64,000 bases of DNA from Ascaris suum. Lineage: Eukaryota; Nematoda; Chromadorea; Rhabditida; Ascarididae. The notes below the pieces were generated by a model, which was not told the DNA's origin, did no database searches, and worked only from the letters and a program-made list of their open reading frames with translations. Positions 52,001 through 64,000 of the stretch are shown piece by piece. Each line of letters opens with the position of its first letter. The first letter of the stretch is position 1. Made by a program: the position numbers and the translations under genes. The stretch lies in assembly GCA_013433145.1 (NCBI GenBank), contig CM024172.1:7990553-8054552 (forward strand), read 5' to 3'.

Positions 52001-53204
52001 TGCACAAGTATTAGTAGTTGAAGGAAGGCTCATTGATATATTAGCACTCTGAATTCTCCATGGGCTAGTGGAAGAGGCAATTGCTTTCGCTCTTTTCATT
52101 CTGAGTTCGCCGATTTAATAAATATTTCATTTAGGGTGTTCATATTGTTGTTTGCATTTTGATGGCCTTAATCATTATTGCATTTACTGCTATGAATTAT
52201 CCAACGTTGAGGCAGTTTATCGGTGAGTTCCATTCGAAACTATTCTCGTATGGATTATTCGTTGTGAAGAACGGATGAAAATGTATGTAAATGCTCACGG
52301 TCGGATCTTGCCCGATCTGAATTTCTCAAGAAAATATCGAGGCTATTGAGCTAAACTCAGTTTTTTAGGCTCAGGTAAACTCAGGTTTTAGCTATGCTGC
52401 CTTAAACTCACAAATTAATAACCATTCAAGAATAATTTATACGGATGTCCGAATTTTGGGCTAAAAAATCAATTCCTCTGACCGCATCACCGGAAATTTT
52501 GTGGCGACGGGGAAGTTTTGAAGGTCTGCCGTCGGCATTACTTTCCAAACACTATTACCCGGACTTGCTTAAGGATAGGAAATTGGGGATTACACGAAAC
52601 CTGCAGCGGTATAGAAGCTTTTGCAAATCTGAAACCTGAAATGACACAGCGTTAGAAAACTGATCTGACCTGAAGTCAATCGTTTCTGCACATTTCTTCT
52701 GATTAATCCGAGCTGATTTTGCAACTGCGCACGGTTTTATAACAGAAATTTGATGGTTGCTGGGTTCGCCAATTGCTTCTATGTTTTTGCGCGAAAAAAA
52801 GCACACATATCCATATTCTGTTTGTTCACCTTTGACTCCACGTTACTTCCGCCTTCTGGAACTCCAAGACACGCCGACATATCCTTCCAGGACATTCCGC
52901 TGAACAACCAGCAACGGATACGTTCATTGTTGTGCTCGTTTCTGCTTCTGTGTTGGGTTTCCTTTTATTGGCTGTTGTTCACGTTTGGCAGATGACTGTT
53001 ATTTACAGGTGGGCGTTTTTAATTTTTGAGGTGAAGTTATATTCAACATTTTGTATACTAGCAATATTTTGCGGTTTTCCATCCAGCGTTGAAGATGTTG
53101 GCAAATCGATGCGATATGGAAAGTACTGCGCGCGTTGTTATGTTTGCTTAGGGATTTGGCTGATGTTTGTTTTGGGAATTTTGAGGGCATATACAGATTT
53201 TTGA
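49038..53204 (+). CDS. Four-transmembrane protein, nematode-type tetraspan family
   Basis: Exons 49038-49139, 50440-50613, 52135-52222 and 52891-53008 join in phase. The cytoplasmic N-terminus ends in a basic, cysteine-rich motif (ARRHRCCCGLIHAV), as in small nematode four-TM proteins of the LAPTM/MARVEL-like kind. Four hydrophobic segments follow: LFLVFYTILMVAGLMLGMA, WTGIPIIIISMSIYALA, FLIISGVHIVVCILMALII and IVVLVSASVLGFLLLAVVH. A strong acceptor at 48991-48999 lies 38 bases before the chosen ATG and may be a spliced-leader site. The C-terminus is unresolved. A phase-matching exon 53087-53204 gives one ending; a Tyr/Pro-rich frame at 53235-53324 (GYVRGQRVMYAYPPII) looks more like a family tail but lacks a joining exon. 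Localisation to endolysosomal or plasma membrane is inference. Confidence 0.7.
49140..50439. other. Intron 1 of the four-TM gene
   Basis: A 1.3 kb intron with donor gttagt and acceptor attgaag. It contains a minus-strand open frame (49753-49950) with a protein-like composition but no recognised motif; probably chance. Confidence 0.5.
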
Positions 53205-54931
53205 AAATATGCTTTGTGGCGACTTTATGGTTAGGGATACGTACGGGGACAGCGTGTGATGTACGCCTATCCGCCTATCATATATTCGATTTCACAGGCG
53301 ATTCTGGTAAAACTGGCAGTTTGAAAAGAAGTAAAGACTTCTACGAATGCAAGGTGGTCAATAAGCCTTAGAAATCTCGTAACACAAGCTGCAACAGCTC
53401 CTCACAAATTTCAACGCGATTTGGTCTCCTGGTTGTTCAGATAACTAGATGAAACGATTACGGCCAGTATGGAGCCTGTTGTAGGCGCCTTGACGCTTCG
53501 AAGATGTGAACTTTGGATTTCTCCCTAGGATTTCTGGACTTCGAAAAAATTCCATAACAGGACCAGCACTATAGGAGAATAGCTTGTATTCGAAGCCGAA
53601 TGATGCGTAAACCATCAAAGTCAGTCTAAAAATAACGAGGGTATGCTAAGGAAATCAAAGTTTGAGATGATTTCCAATTTTTCGACTTTGCACTTTATCA
53701 AACGAAAGCAAGAATTGAAGCTTTCGAGGGATCTTAACCGTTCCTCAAATTTTTGCGCTCCGGATAGCGGGGTTTGAATTCAAAAAATTTCGAGTTCCAG
53801 TTTTTCTATGATAAATCGCCTATTTTTAACCTGATCCAAAAAGCTGGCCGCTGAGAAACTTTGATCAGGACAGCTGTTACAACTCTGGTTTGGATTTCCT
53901 ATCTGCGAAGAACGACAAGTTAGATGACCAGTGTATCATGCCTTCATTAGACCATGCTCTTTCATTCGGAGCGGCTATGTCACTTAGTTTAGATCTCTTC
54001 GAAGAGCAAAAACATTGAATGCTGCAGTAGTCCTCTAGCACACAGTAATACTCAGTATATCATTTTTTGAGGCTAAAGTAGTGTAAAGAAATGAAGTTAG
54101 GTTATGAGAAGATTGCTAAAAGCAGGTATTGCAAACACTGCTACTGATTATCCACATCTCAATACTTTTGAGGTTATTCGAATCTCAGACGAAACATCTC
54201 ACAATCTGATGCGTGTTGCAAATGTTGTGGCCCAGTTAGCGAGCTATACCTTTTTTTCCGATGATATTGCTGCTTCAAACGTGATTAAACTATGCGGCGC
54301 AATCTTGTTTGAGGTTTATGAATTTCTATCTTCGTATCTATGGATCCTCTACTTAATGACCTAATGAAACTTCATTCATAGGAACTTCAAGTGGACCAAC
54401 TGAGTCTTCAGGTTTGTGGTGGGTAAATACGGAAAATAGAATCGCCGCAATCCAGTGCAGCAAAAAAGACATAGACGGGAAGAGATGGGTTCATAAGTCG
54501 CAAACCAGATTGCACCGAGTAGTACAGTTATGCTTGAAGCAGTGGTACCTTCAGGAAGAGCTATGTTGCGCTGAGTAGTCCAGTTGCCTTTGCAGTATCC
54601 TTCCTTATTTAAACACCTGCAGTTTGCCTAAATTTACGCCAAGTTTCGTACCTGAAATCCGGCTAAACAAGCTTACATATAACGATCGCTTGTTTCGCTG
54701 ATGCTTTAATGCGCTGAAGTTTTCTGTCATAAACGTACACAGCTTATCACAGTACTTTTCTCTTATGCTGCAGTTTCAGGGAGACGTGCTCGCAGTTAAA
54801 TAAAGGTAAAACAAGGTTAACCGTATTCATCCTGCACGCTAGAAACAGCAGCACATGAATTTTGTTACAATTTTACCTTTTTGCCTGAATTGCCTGCATA
54901 TTCTTTGAGTTGTGTAGTATGTGCGTGAGGA

Positions 54932-55061
<130 letters not shown>

Positions 55062-57426
55062 TGTCTATTATAGTTGCATGGCTTACTATGAAGACAAACA
55101 CAAGGCCGCATTCTATTCCATCTTATCATCTACTACACCTGTCTACACTAATCGGACCCTTTGCGAGACGCCTGTCACTATCGCCAGCCCAGATTAGTTT
55201 CGCTTGTCGAGGTGATATTGAAGCCCTTACAAGGAAACGAATCGTACACGCCTTGGGCGGCAGGCAATCCAGATGTGCAAATAAGATTTGCTCATATTGC
55301 TGCATCATTTCTTGCTGCGCTCAGTGATACCAGTTTGTTGTTCACTAAGGATTTTTTGAATTCTTGTTCATGATGGATACCTCCTTTGAAAAATCATATG
55401 TCCTAGAAGTGCATCATTTCAGAAAGGATCTTATCTATATGTATATGGTTAAATATGTCGGATGTTCGATTGTTTTGCAAATAGAGGCAACTCACTTTCA
55501 AACGATTGTGCTGTTTATGCGTATAATCGGTCGTTTCTTATCACTTTCGGGTCATTTTTCTTTTATGTGTTGATGGATTCTCAGAATGTACGCCGTCGAG
55601 TATTTGTTATGCACCACAGACTATCGCGAAAAGTGGTGATTCTGGAATCTAGCAAAAGTAGTAATTTGCATCATGGTTTGGACTTTCAACGATCGCTTAT
55701 GCAAGGTTTGCCCCTAACGGTGAGAGGTATTCAAAATCATTGGTACATATGTTTTCCAACATTTCCTTCTATTTTTACTGGGTTTATAATATAGCAAAAA
55801 TGTCCGATATCTCGTTTATTTGAGTGTCGGATTTTCATGGAAAGCGTTTTTCAAACTACTGTCGGAAGTGTCTTTTCGTATAAAAAATTTTCTAATTTAC
55901 AAACGCTGCGTTAGTTCAAATATTTCTAGTAGACTGGGTAGTCCTTTAATCGTCTCCTTAAGGAAATTCCTCTTTCGAAAGCAACTGATAAGTAACTAGC
56001 GAGCCAAACGGCAGTGATGCCATCAGAAAACTCAAAAACATGTTCCATATTTTTTCCTCTCAGAAAGGATGTAAAATTCAATTGCCCTCCGCGGAAAAAA
56101 AAAAACCGAATTCTGATCGTTAGTAGCATCGCTGTCATTTTCGATAGCAAAAGTGAATTATTTCTTCACAAGATCTATGCTCGAAAACGATTTGTCAGCG
56201 GGTTGTTTTTCTCTCGTTCTCAACGATTTTATCGGCTATACTGATGGCGGTGGTCAAATAATTAACAAGAACGTCTTCAATGAATTGTTTGTTATGCATG
56301 CAAATTTTAATCGGTTTCTGAGACTATTATTGTATCATTCTTTATAAGTACGAAGAAAATTAACAAACGGATGCATCAAAAAAAGCAGTCAAATGCAAAA
56401 AAAATGCCAATGTTGCTTGTAAATTAAATAAATGACATTCACTTTGAATTGCACTGGTAGTAATTTCCAGCAGAAATTCCGCAAGAGAGAACCCAAAGTT
56501 TAATGAGTCAGAATGCGAAGGAAATTTGCTTATCGAATCATTCGAAAGCAATTACTTCAAACCATAAAATATAGAAAAGAATAGTTATTTATACAACAGA
56601 CAAGTGGCAAAATTAGTATATCGAATGCATCCATAGTCGAGTGATTTTTTTTCAAGTACAACTAAAGTGTGCACTGAAGCATGCAATTATATGAAGCGGA
56701 ATTTTTCTTGTTTTTACTGGTCTCTCATCTATGTATCAAGTTCATCTTGCAATGGAATTCGAGGTGCAGTTATGTACTTTGTTTGTATAATGACGTTTTT
56801 ATCACACAGTATTTAAATTCTGCAGTAAACGTCTAGATTTTCGAGCGTTTTTGTTTCCTCAAGGAGGGTTCGGTTTCCTTGGTGCTTCCTATTTTCTGCA
56901 GAAGAATCACAGAATAGTCTTTGACAAGATAAGTGATTTGATAAATATTTTTCCGTTGGTCGCTGATCAAGTCCTTCTTAACAGCTGTCATAGATCTCGA
57001 TAAAACAAAATGGTAATGCTAAAAATTTTCGGCAATGCGTTTTACGTTTTACGAAACAGTTCCGACGTCAAGGCGTGCGTTTCGGCTCACTAAATTGTCG
57101 ACACAACATGAATCGCTTCCGATGGTCAATTCGGTCAAGTATCAAAGGTGAGATATTTAGTTCATGGCGAAAAAATGTGATTTTAGAAGATCCATTCTCT
57201 TGAGAGAAAACTCTGGCTCTTTATTTTTACCGCATTTGAAATCGATGGAATGGGGGCTAAAAACTTGAGAACAAAGAATGCGACCGAATGAATGAGGATG
57301 GAAGGAATGCCTCATTGCGCAGCAAACATTTGCTTCTTCTTGAAGATCTTTCTCTGAAGCCAGACATTGTGAACACCGATGTGGTAAAAATCATGCAACT
57401 ATTTTGCTAGCAGGACGGAGAAATTT

Positions 57427-57505
57427 GAGTCTTCGCGTTATCTCATTTTTCCCTCTCATCTCATTTTTCACAGCATATTGAAAAATGAGTGGGTCTTCGC
57501 GTTAT
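57427..57505. repeat. Short direct repeat with an internal inverted element
   Basis: gtcttcgcgttat occurs at about 57429 and again at about 57493, 64 bases apart. Between them ctcatttttc occurs twice and its complement gaaaaatgag once. Probably a small local duplication. Confidence 0.6.
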
Positions 57506-58011
57506 TTATTATCCGTCGAATGATTTTATGCAATTAGAATATATAATTAGCAATGAAGAAAACAATATAGGCAGATAGTCAAACGACATTTAAAAGATGT
57601 GGATTTATTCAAAAGCTACTGATAATCAACAAGGAGTTATATTGAGAATATGATCAGGATATTCATAGAGTTGACCTTAGGCCTGAGGCAGTCAGCACCA
57701 TCGTATTCGCACTTTTTGCATATTCACTGCATTATTTTCATCAAAATTTTCGTATCTGGTTTTCTACCACTAATTCATCGTTGTTTTCCACGTTGAACTA
57801 AAATATAAGACCTCCAAAAGTACGCAGTTTTTAATGAAAAAAGGGACATACCGGATTATGTTGTCTTTGAAATGGTGCCGCAAAACTATTTGGTAGATTT
57901 CGTTCCGGGACAGCTCATGGAAAGATGGATTTAGGCACAAAAATGCGATGCCCTCGCTGCAGTTTGAGAGAATTAAATTTTATCTTGATAAGACAGAACA
58001 AAGCTCATAGC

Positions 58012-61000
58012 TCAAGGCACTTCTTTAGGCACCCATACTGAACAATGCTGCTTTGGACCATAGGGCAAGTCGGGTGGACAACTGAATGCACTGCGGAAGG
58101 CAGGGAAGTTTTGAATGGTGCCGAAGACGCGGTATTTTGATGGGCTGTGTGGGTCAGTCATAATTTGTTGGTAAAGCGCATCGTTACTAGGTTTCAACCT
58201 GCACCAAACTTGACCGAAATTCATGAAGAAGAGCTGGTCGTGCGTGAATTGACCAAAAAGAGGATCCGGTAACTGTGGATCTGGCCCACCAAGAGCGACG
58301 TGAGTCTGATAGCCGTTCCAAGCAGCGTGTATACCTATAAAAGTAGATTGAGAGTGGTGACGCAACATAAATTCCAACATTTTGTTTCTTCACTGACATC
58401 ATTTTCCAGTTAATTAGACGTGAAGAATCTTATAGCTGATATCTACTTGAAAATAGTACTAACTGCTTCCTATGTCGAGATAAAGTACCCTCAGGTTGAA
58501 TGATCATAGACGATAGAAGTAATGCTATAATGATCCAACTCAACCAGTGTGAAGAAAACACAAATTCACTGTCCCAGCTTCTCCGAGCAAAATTCGATTT
58601 TAAAATTTCAACGTGCGAATGAGGAAAGTGGGACAGCGATCTCAACGAGACTACCAAGCATTAACCTCAATTAACGCTGCTACGGCAAGTTTTTTGGAGC
58701 TCTATGTAATTTATGCACAAATATAAACTTTGTTTTCAAATTGAGAGTGATCATATTTTATTTCGGTTTGCTATAATGTTTTTTGTGGGGATTTGTTGTT
58801 TTATTCTTCCATCTTTCTTAGAATCTAATTTTCCGGATAGTTATTTTCATCCGTCAAATGATATTTCTCTGATATTTTCATCAATCTATCGAGTCCAACA
58901 CACCTACTCTATCATAATTATCAAATATAAAAATATCACATTCATATTCAAATTCGTACAAACTTTTCAGTTATTTGTTCTACGTAAATGAATATTCGCA
59001 GAGTGAAGTACAGCTTGCTGCGAAGCGAGTGAAAGGGGAGCTTTTTGAGCACAACTTTCATAATCACTGTAAGATTTCGCAAATGTCCGTATGTCTCGAC
59101 TTTTGCCCAATTTTTTGCAAAATTCTCCGGGAACGCGGACGACGAAGAAGAATAACTGCAACCTCCATTATCGGCAATATTTTCGCCTTGTGTCTGCTCG
59201 CCATTAATGCAGGACGGTTGCTTTCCGGTTCCGGCCAGTGGGCAGAACCCATTGTATTCATTAACAACGCAGCGTGCCATCCCTTTAAAACCACTATCCG
59301 AAGCATTCGTCATCCATTTCTGCAGAGCACCCGCATCATTCCATTGTACTCCCTCATCATCGAACGCGTGCGTCAACTCATGACCTGCCACCACTCCCAA
59401 ACCACCATAGTTGAGTGATGCCGGCCAGTTTTCATCGTAGAACGGTCGTTGCAATATTCCGGCTGGGAACGTTATCGAATTCAATTCTGGCTGGAAAGAA
59501 ATTGCCATTTTTGCATATATTAACATAGAGCACCACTCCTAAATCATATACGTTCCACAATTCCACAACGTTAGAATTTGAAGCGTATTTTGAGAACAAA
59601 ATCGAGAAATACCTGGTACACCTGCTAGGTCTGCTGCATGTTAACTGCAAAATTTTATTCCCTCAAACGAACTCTTTCCCCGAATGCCTGAATTTTTTTA
59701 CTATAAGTGCAAATTATTTGAATGGTCCTTTGACTACTACTTGTCTGCTCACGAGCTAGTTGAGATATTACAGTTCAAAGAGAGATACCTGATACCATGC
59801 ATTAACGATTCCAGGAGCTCCAAGAAAATCTTTACGATCCACTTTGGTGTTATATAGCAACGATTTATACGAGATTCGAAAGTTGAAGGCTTGGAGTTTG
59901 CTTAACATGTCGAAATAAGTGTCTGTGCTTGCAAAGAGCAAATCCGCATAATATTCATCCAGCAATGTATCGTTAACGATAAATGGCGGATAGGCGATAT
60001 TTTTCTCAAGATTATCGAGTTTCATATATGCACCCTTTTTGGAAGAGTCGTCCATCCACTGAAGGCTGTTCAGCATTCCGCGAAATGATAGTATAATATT
60101 GGCGATCACCTTGCCTATCGACCTGAAAGCAGTTGTCTTAAAAATCACTGGAATGCTGACTGCAGCTCTCTACTGATGCCTTTGATGGATGATCCCAACT
60201 TTCTGTACCCAACGAGACTGTTCACTAAGGTTGATGCAAAGCCAATTTTCCGCAGCAGGTACCGCGTCGTTATTCGTTACTGTTTTAAGGCAATCGATGA
60301 AGATAGTGTTCGAAAGCGTTCACACTCAGTCGGGAGTCACTTAGCGACAACCGTTACATTGATGTTGAGAATGAAATATGCATAAGTGTCAGAGAACTTC
60401 ACAAAATTCTTTCTCTAAGTTGAGAGAAAATGGGACTATTAACTTCGATTAACATTGTTTAATTGAGACGCAAGTTGAGGAAATCAATATTGCTATTGCA
60501 ACTTATATAACTGTCAAAATTTGTGATGTTTTAGTAGGAAAAAATTGCTTGAAGTTGGCATTCAGAAAAGTTCGCATCGGCGAGGTCCAGTCCGAATTTT
60601 AGAGGATGCCCTGAAGTTGATGCTTCAATTTCAGTGACCGTATTTTTATTCCTTCTTTGACGTGCTCAAGGCCAGAGATGAACCACACAGAAACAATACT
60701 TGTTCATGATCATAACAGGCCTTTCAAATGTATGTGCAACTAGTCTTTGGAGCACAAGTAATTGCCTGACGGGATTAAAAACTCCATGATACGGAGTTCT
60801 CCATTTGCTCACTCATTTATGAAACCGCCAACAACGTACTCTTGGATTCGATCTCTAGACGCCTGATCAGGATAGTTGTGGTCAATAAAGAATCTCGCAT
60901 TTGCGTATTGCATCTCGGAGACCGTCTCGCTTGCACATCGTATTTGCAACTGTTCCTCATCGACCGGTCCCTCGAATGGCACAGGACGACGCGATTTTTG

Positions 61001-62712
61001 ACGTGGCCTTCCTATGAAGATCTCATCGGAGAGAATCTCCAACGGTCGGTAGTTGGCAGGTTTCGGCAAGAATGCACTGTTTTCCGCCAAAATTCGGTAG
61101 AAGAAATAGTTGGCCACCACTGAGGCATCAAACCTTTTACCAACAAAACCTGCACTCAATTTCTCAATCACCTCCGGTTCCATCACCAAAAAAGTGACCT
61201 CTTGGCTGGCAAAATATTTGGCAAGTTCTTCGAAATTGCCGGCCAAGTTCGCAAAATACGTTGGGAAATCGATAAATGCGAACTGTGCCTCCGCCTTTGA
61301 AATATTGTACGGATTATAAGAACGTTTAAATTGTCGTCGAACTGTATCGCTAGTACTGTAGGAATTGGCGAGCATCTTCTCAAAATTCAGTAATGCATCC
61401 ACGTCATTGCTGAGCGTAATTTGATCCAATGTCACCTGAAACGGACGTGAGACAATTCCAGCAAAATGCTCAACGACAAACTATAAGTTAAAGTGGCTGT
61501 GGAAGCAAGTAGATCTCACTGTTGTGCCCATTTGCATAATGCCAAGTAACATGTGGAAACCGGCAACCGAAAGGAATTTTCGCTGACTTCTGAGAGATGG
61601 CGGTTTCGGCAGAATGGACGCTCCTTATAAAATCACGTAGCAGCCGATGTTAGGCGGTGTTATTCAAAATAAAGAGTTAAAATCTTGAAGTTCAGTTACC
61701 TCGATCAGCGCAGCGAACTGGTTGAATAGGTTGATGGTGTTCGTCTTATACGGCCTATATATTGTATTCCAAGCAGTCTGAGTATAGTACGTCTTCGAAT
61801 AATATAGCGTATTTTGGTCGAAGAAGAATTTGTAATGTTCAGGTGCCTCCCAGTTGGTGTCAACGACTGCTGTGAGTAGTGTGTCGATACCTTTTCTATT
61901 TAAATGACCTATAGCTTTTGCGAGCGTGATTTTGTCAAGGTTGGGAGTGTAGTTGACACCTTGCTTGTAGACCATCGAAAACTGCAGACCGGTTATTTTT
62001 TGGAACTCGTTGAGTGCATTCAATACCACTGCACCATCTCTGATATTGCTCGCAAAGTCGGCATGAACCGCCTTACAAGCTTTGTAGAATTTGATCGTCT
62101 TCGTTAGAGCGGATATTGTCTGAAAAACGTGATTTGCAGAGTTAAGGGGAGAACTCTTCAGGAGAATAATCTGTGAAGAAACTTCTCTCAGCAGTGGTAG
62201 CACAATGCTAATATACGTTCAATAAGTGGACGCTAACCTTACCTGTGGACTGTTATATTTGGATAATTCCATTTGCGCAGCCATTTCACGGTAATTCTTT
62301 ATATTGGTGATCGAAAAACTAGAGCCCATTTTGTTGAAATTTCCACAGAGGTAGTCATAGAAATCAGTGCATGGATTGGCTTTCATGTTCACTGAGTCCT
62401 TGAACAGCTGCACGGCATTCAGATAAGCATTATATTTTGCCGGCTGGTTCGGTTGCATTTGTTGGGCTGGAGGCACATTCAGTTCGCTATTTTCTTGCTC
62501 CTTTGGAGTTCCATAGGCTGCAATTATAATGCTTCAACTTCAACTGCACTAATTCTTTATAACGTCTCAATGGGACTGCGCAGCAAGGAGACACCACAAC
62601 AGCTGCCCTTCCCTCCAACTAGGGTGGAAGCAAAATTTCCATATATTTAATGCTTAACTTCCTCTTTCGTGTGGATTTACACACCAATTGGCAAAGCTAA
62701 GTGAAAATGCAT
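58012..62712 (-). CDS. Neprilysin-like zinc metallopeptidase (family M13)
   Basis: M13 endopeptidases are ectoenzymes or secreted enzymes that cleave peptides and neuropeptides. Exons read leftwards: 62712-62685 (proposed start), 62517-62243, 62119-61700, 61435-60840, 60122-59789, 59490-59163 and 58334-58012; all phases agree and the product is about 767 residues, close to the family's 700-780. Conserved features: [13 protein letters not shown] (residue 57 on), [20 protein letters not shown], the zinc motif HELTH (588-592; 59382-59368), ENIAD with the third zinc ligand Glu654, the DPHSPSKYR histidine (about 723) and the terminal CSVW. All catalytic residues are present. The protein ends six residues after CSVW. 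The first exon (MHFHLALPI) is inferred only from phase and gives a short, doubtful signal sequence; the rest is secure. A paralogue lies just upstream. Confidence 0.93.
60403..60830. other. Intron of the M13 peptidase gene, nothing recognised
   Basis: Part of the 717-base intron between the exons 61435-60840 and 60122-59789. AT-rich, with no repeat or nested gene seen. Confidence 0.6.
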
Positions 62713-62794
62713 TTAATGAAAGACATCAGCATGGAGCAAAAAAGTTTTGTAGAATCAATCTCATATCTTTGATAGCAACAGTGTTCAGGGAAAG

Positions 62795-62802
62795 CTGAAA
62801 CA
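62795..62802 (-). promoter_or_regulatory. Strong acceptor, candidate spliced-leader site
   Basis: CTGTTTCAG on the minus strand, lying about 45 bases after the stop of the upstream peptidase gene and about 80 bases before the proposed ATG of the downstream one. It fits the nematode trans-splice acceptor consensus. An in-between ATG would open a 12-codon upstream frame. Whether SL1, SL2 or no leader is added cannot be read from the sequence. Confidence 0.35.
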
Positions 62803-62845
62803 GCACCAATGTATTTTATGAAGGTGAAAGCCTCTTAGCTTTTAG

Positions 62846-63690
62846 TTACTGGCAATCATCGTAGCTATAATGTTGGAGGCACCAATCTGTGAAAGCATCT
62901 GAAGAAAGCTTACATGCTTCAGCCGTAGACACCCAAACGTTGCAATGGTTTTCAGGGGCATAGTTCGTATTGAGAGGGCAATGGAATGCTGAGCGGAACG
63001 CCGGGTAGTTCTGTATCGTGCCCAATACCCGATATTTCGAAGGACTGTGCGCATCAATGAGAATCTGTGCATGCTCGGACGAGTCGCTTGGTGGCTGCTG
63101 GCACCATAGTTGAGCGAAACCCATAAAGAACAGCTGATCGTGAGTGAACCGGCTCATTATCGGACCGTTTAGAAGTGGCTCTGGCCCATTCAAATTAATA
63201 TGATTCCTGTACGCTCGATATGCGGCGTGTATCCCTTAAAAGTAAATCCAAGTGCGTGTGATCTTGCACTGAAGAGAACTGATTGGCAGACTTCAAATCA
63301 AATTGAAATGTTGAAAGAAGGCAATGCGAAATCATGGAGTTGAATGGATAAAGTCTGAACAGGCCTGATTTCACTATGAAATTTGCCGCAGTACTTTTCA
63401 GCACAAAAGTTACAGGTTTTTAGTGACCACTATTGCTCTCAAGCGCTAATCTATTTGTTCACTTCCTGACCTTAAGACCCACTCTTCCGGGTCAGCTCAT
63501 CTATTTTATTGGATATTTTTAACAGACGTCGCGAGATTTGAACTAGTTCGTGTGAAAAAATTAACGCACCACCGTTGTCGGCAATGTTCTCTCCTTGTGT
63601 CTGCGAGCCGTCAATGCAGTTCGAAGGCTCATAAGTGCTCGGCAAAGGGCAGAAACCGCCATACTCTTTGACAACGCATTCCGCCATGTT
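62846..63690 (-). CDS. Second neprilysin-like peptidase, 3' part only
   Basis: The last two exons of a tandem M13 paralogue, read leftwards: 63690-63570 and 63234-62846. The first carries [15 protein letters not shown] and GENIADNGG with the third zinc-ligand glutamate. The second carries [40 protein letters not shown] and the terminal CNVW. The HELTH exon is not within the 310 bases to the window end, so the gene continues beyond 64000. Compared with its neighbour it has an extra intron just before NMAECVV. It also extends 27 residues past CNVW with three more cysteines ([19 protein letters not shown]), an unusual tail since M13 proteins normally end at CxxW. The TAA stop is 133 bases from the next gene's proposed ATG. 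Confidence 0.9.
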
Positions 63691-64000
63691 CTTAAATCAT
63701 CCTAGTACGACTTTCCATTATAATCGAACAAAAGAGATTAGAGCTTCAAGGATACATCCTCGTAGCTTTTTTCGCTATGTCATTCTGTGCGATAACTTAT
63801 TCACTTTGCTGTCCCTTAAAGCGTTTGTAGCATTAAAGGAGCACGCATATACGCTCATCATTAACAACTTCTTGCGGAAAAGCAAGTGGGTGAAGTGGCG
63901 TTGGTGAATTGCAATGCAGCAGTGAAACGTTGACAATGCATTACAAGCGTACGACCCGAAAATTGGCAAGCTGCCAAGACACGAAAGGCGCAAAATTTAA
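63691..64000. other. Intron of the partial M13 gene at the window edge
   Basis: No M13 coding text is seen on the minus strand here. The sequence most likely belongs to the intron preceding exon 63690-63570. Confidence 0.55.

Noticed and set aside
58975..59418. A 147-codon plus-strand frame
   Set aside because: Antisense to the M13 zinc-motif exon, which is clearly coding on the minus strand.
62795..62802. CTGTTTCA octamer, the core of the C. elegans piRNA promoter motif (also at 1322-1329)
   Set aside because: Two occurrences in 64 kb on both strands is the chance expectation, and neither has the wider AT-rich context clustered with others. The 62795 copy is better explained as a splice acceptor.

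Overview
The window looks like nuclear DNA of a nematode, most likely a strongylid (hookworm-like) parasite. It is AT-rich and gene-poor, and the genes are split into small exons by introns from about 50 bp to over 2 kb. Splice acceptors are of the tttcag type, and the two conserved genes match the Caenorhabditis versions of their families. Placement to order level is inference; no ribosomal or mitochondrial marker is present. There is no sign of bacterial operons, CRISPR arrays or phage.

Layout. 1-7085 is mostly intergenic, with two weak minus-strand coding candidates, a 22-base C run and a small palindrome plus TATA box. 7086-14328 (+) is a complete ten-exon gene for V-ATPase subunit C (vha-11) with one apparent missing base in exon 3. 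14329-17601 is intergenic and carries three consecutive stem-loops. 17602-28978 (+) is a long UFSP2/ODR-8 gene (Ufm1-specific cysteine protease), with a tRNA-Arg(ACG) and a G-quadruplex-type sequence in one intron. 31709-35646 (-) holds 3' and internal exons of one or two unrecognised minus-strand genes, with a polyadenylation signal, and a large TA microsatellite next to them. 36.9-46.1 kb holds four diverged copies of a short minus-strand motif, an unrecognised 116-residue plus-strand gene (40473-43981) and much apparently empty sequence. 49038-53204 (+) is a four-transmembrane protein gene. 53.2-58.0 kb is intergenic with a second TA microsatellite. 58012-63690 (-) contains two tandem M13 (neprilysin-like) zinc metallopeptidase genes: one essentially complete, and one cut by the right window edge.

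Functionally the genes are unrelated housekeeping and secreted or membrane functions: endomembrane acidification, UFM1 processing and peptide degradation. The two metallopeptidase genes are the only real pair; they are about 130 bp apart in the same orientation and may be co-transcribed. I did not find a convincing new biological system. The items most worth a second look are the vha-11 frameshift, the tight peptidase pair, the repeated minus-strand motif family and the triple hairpin. Exon boundaries were placed by eye from splice consensus, reading phase and remembered family conservation, not by alignment.
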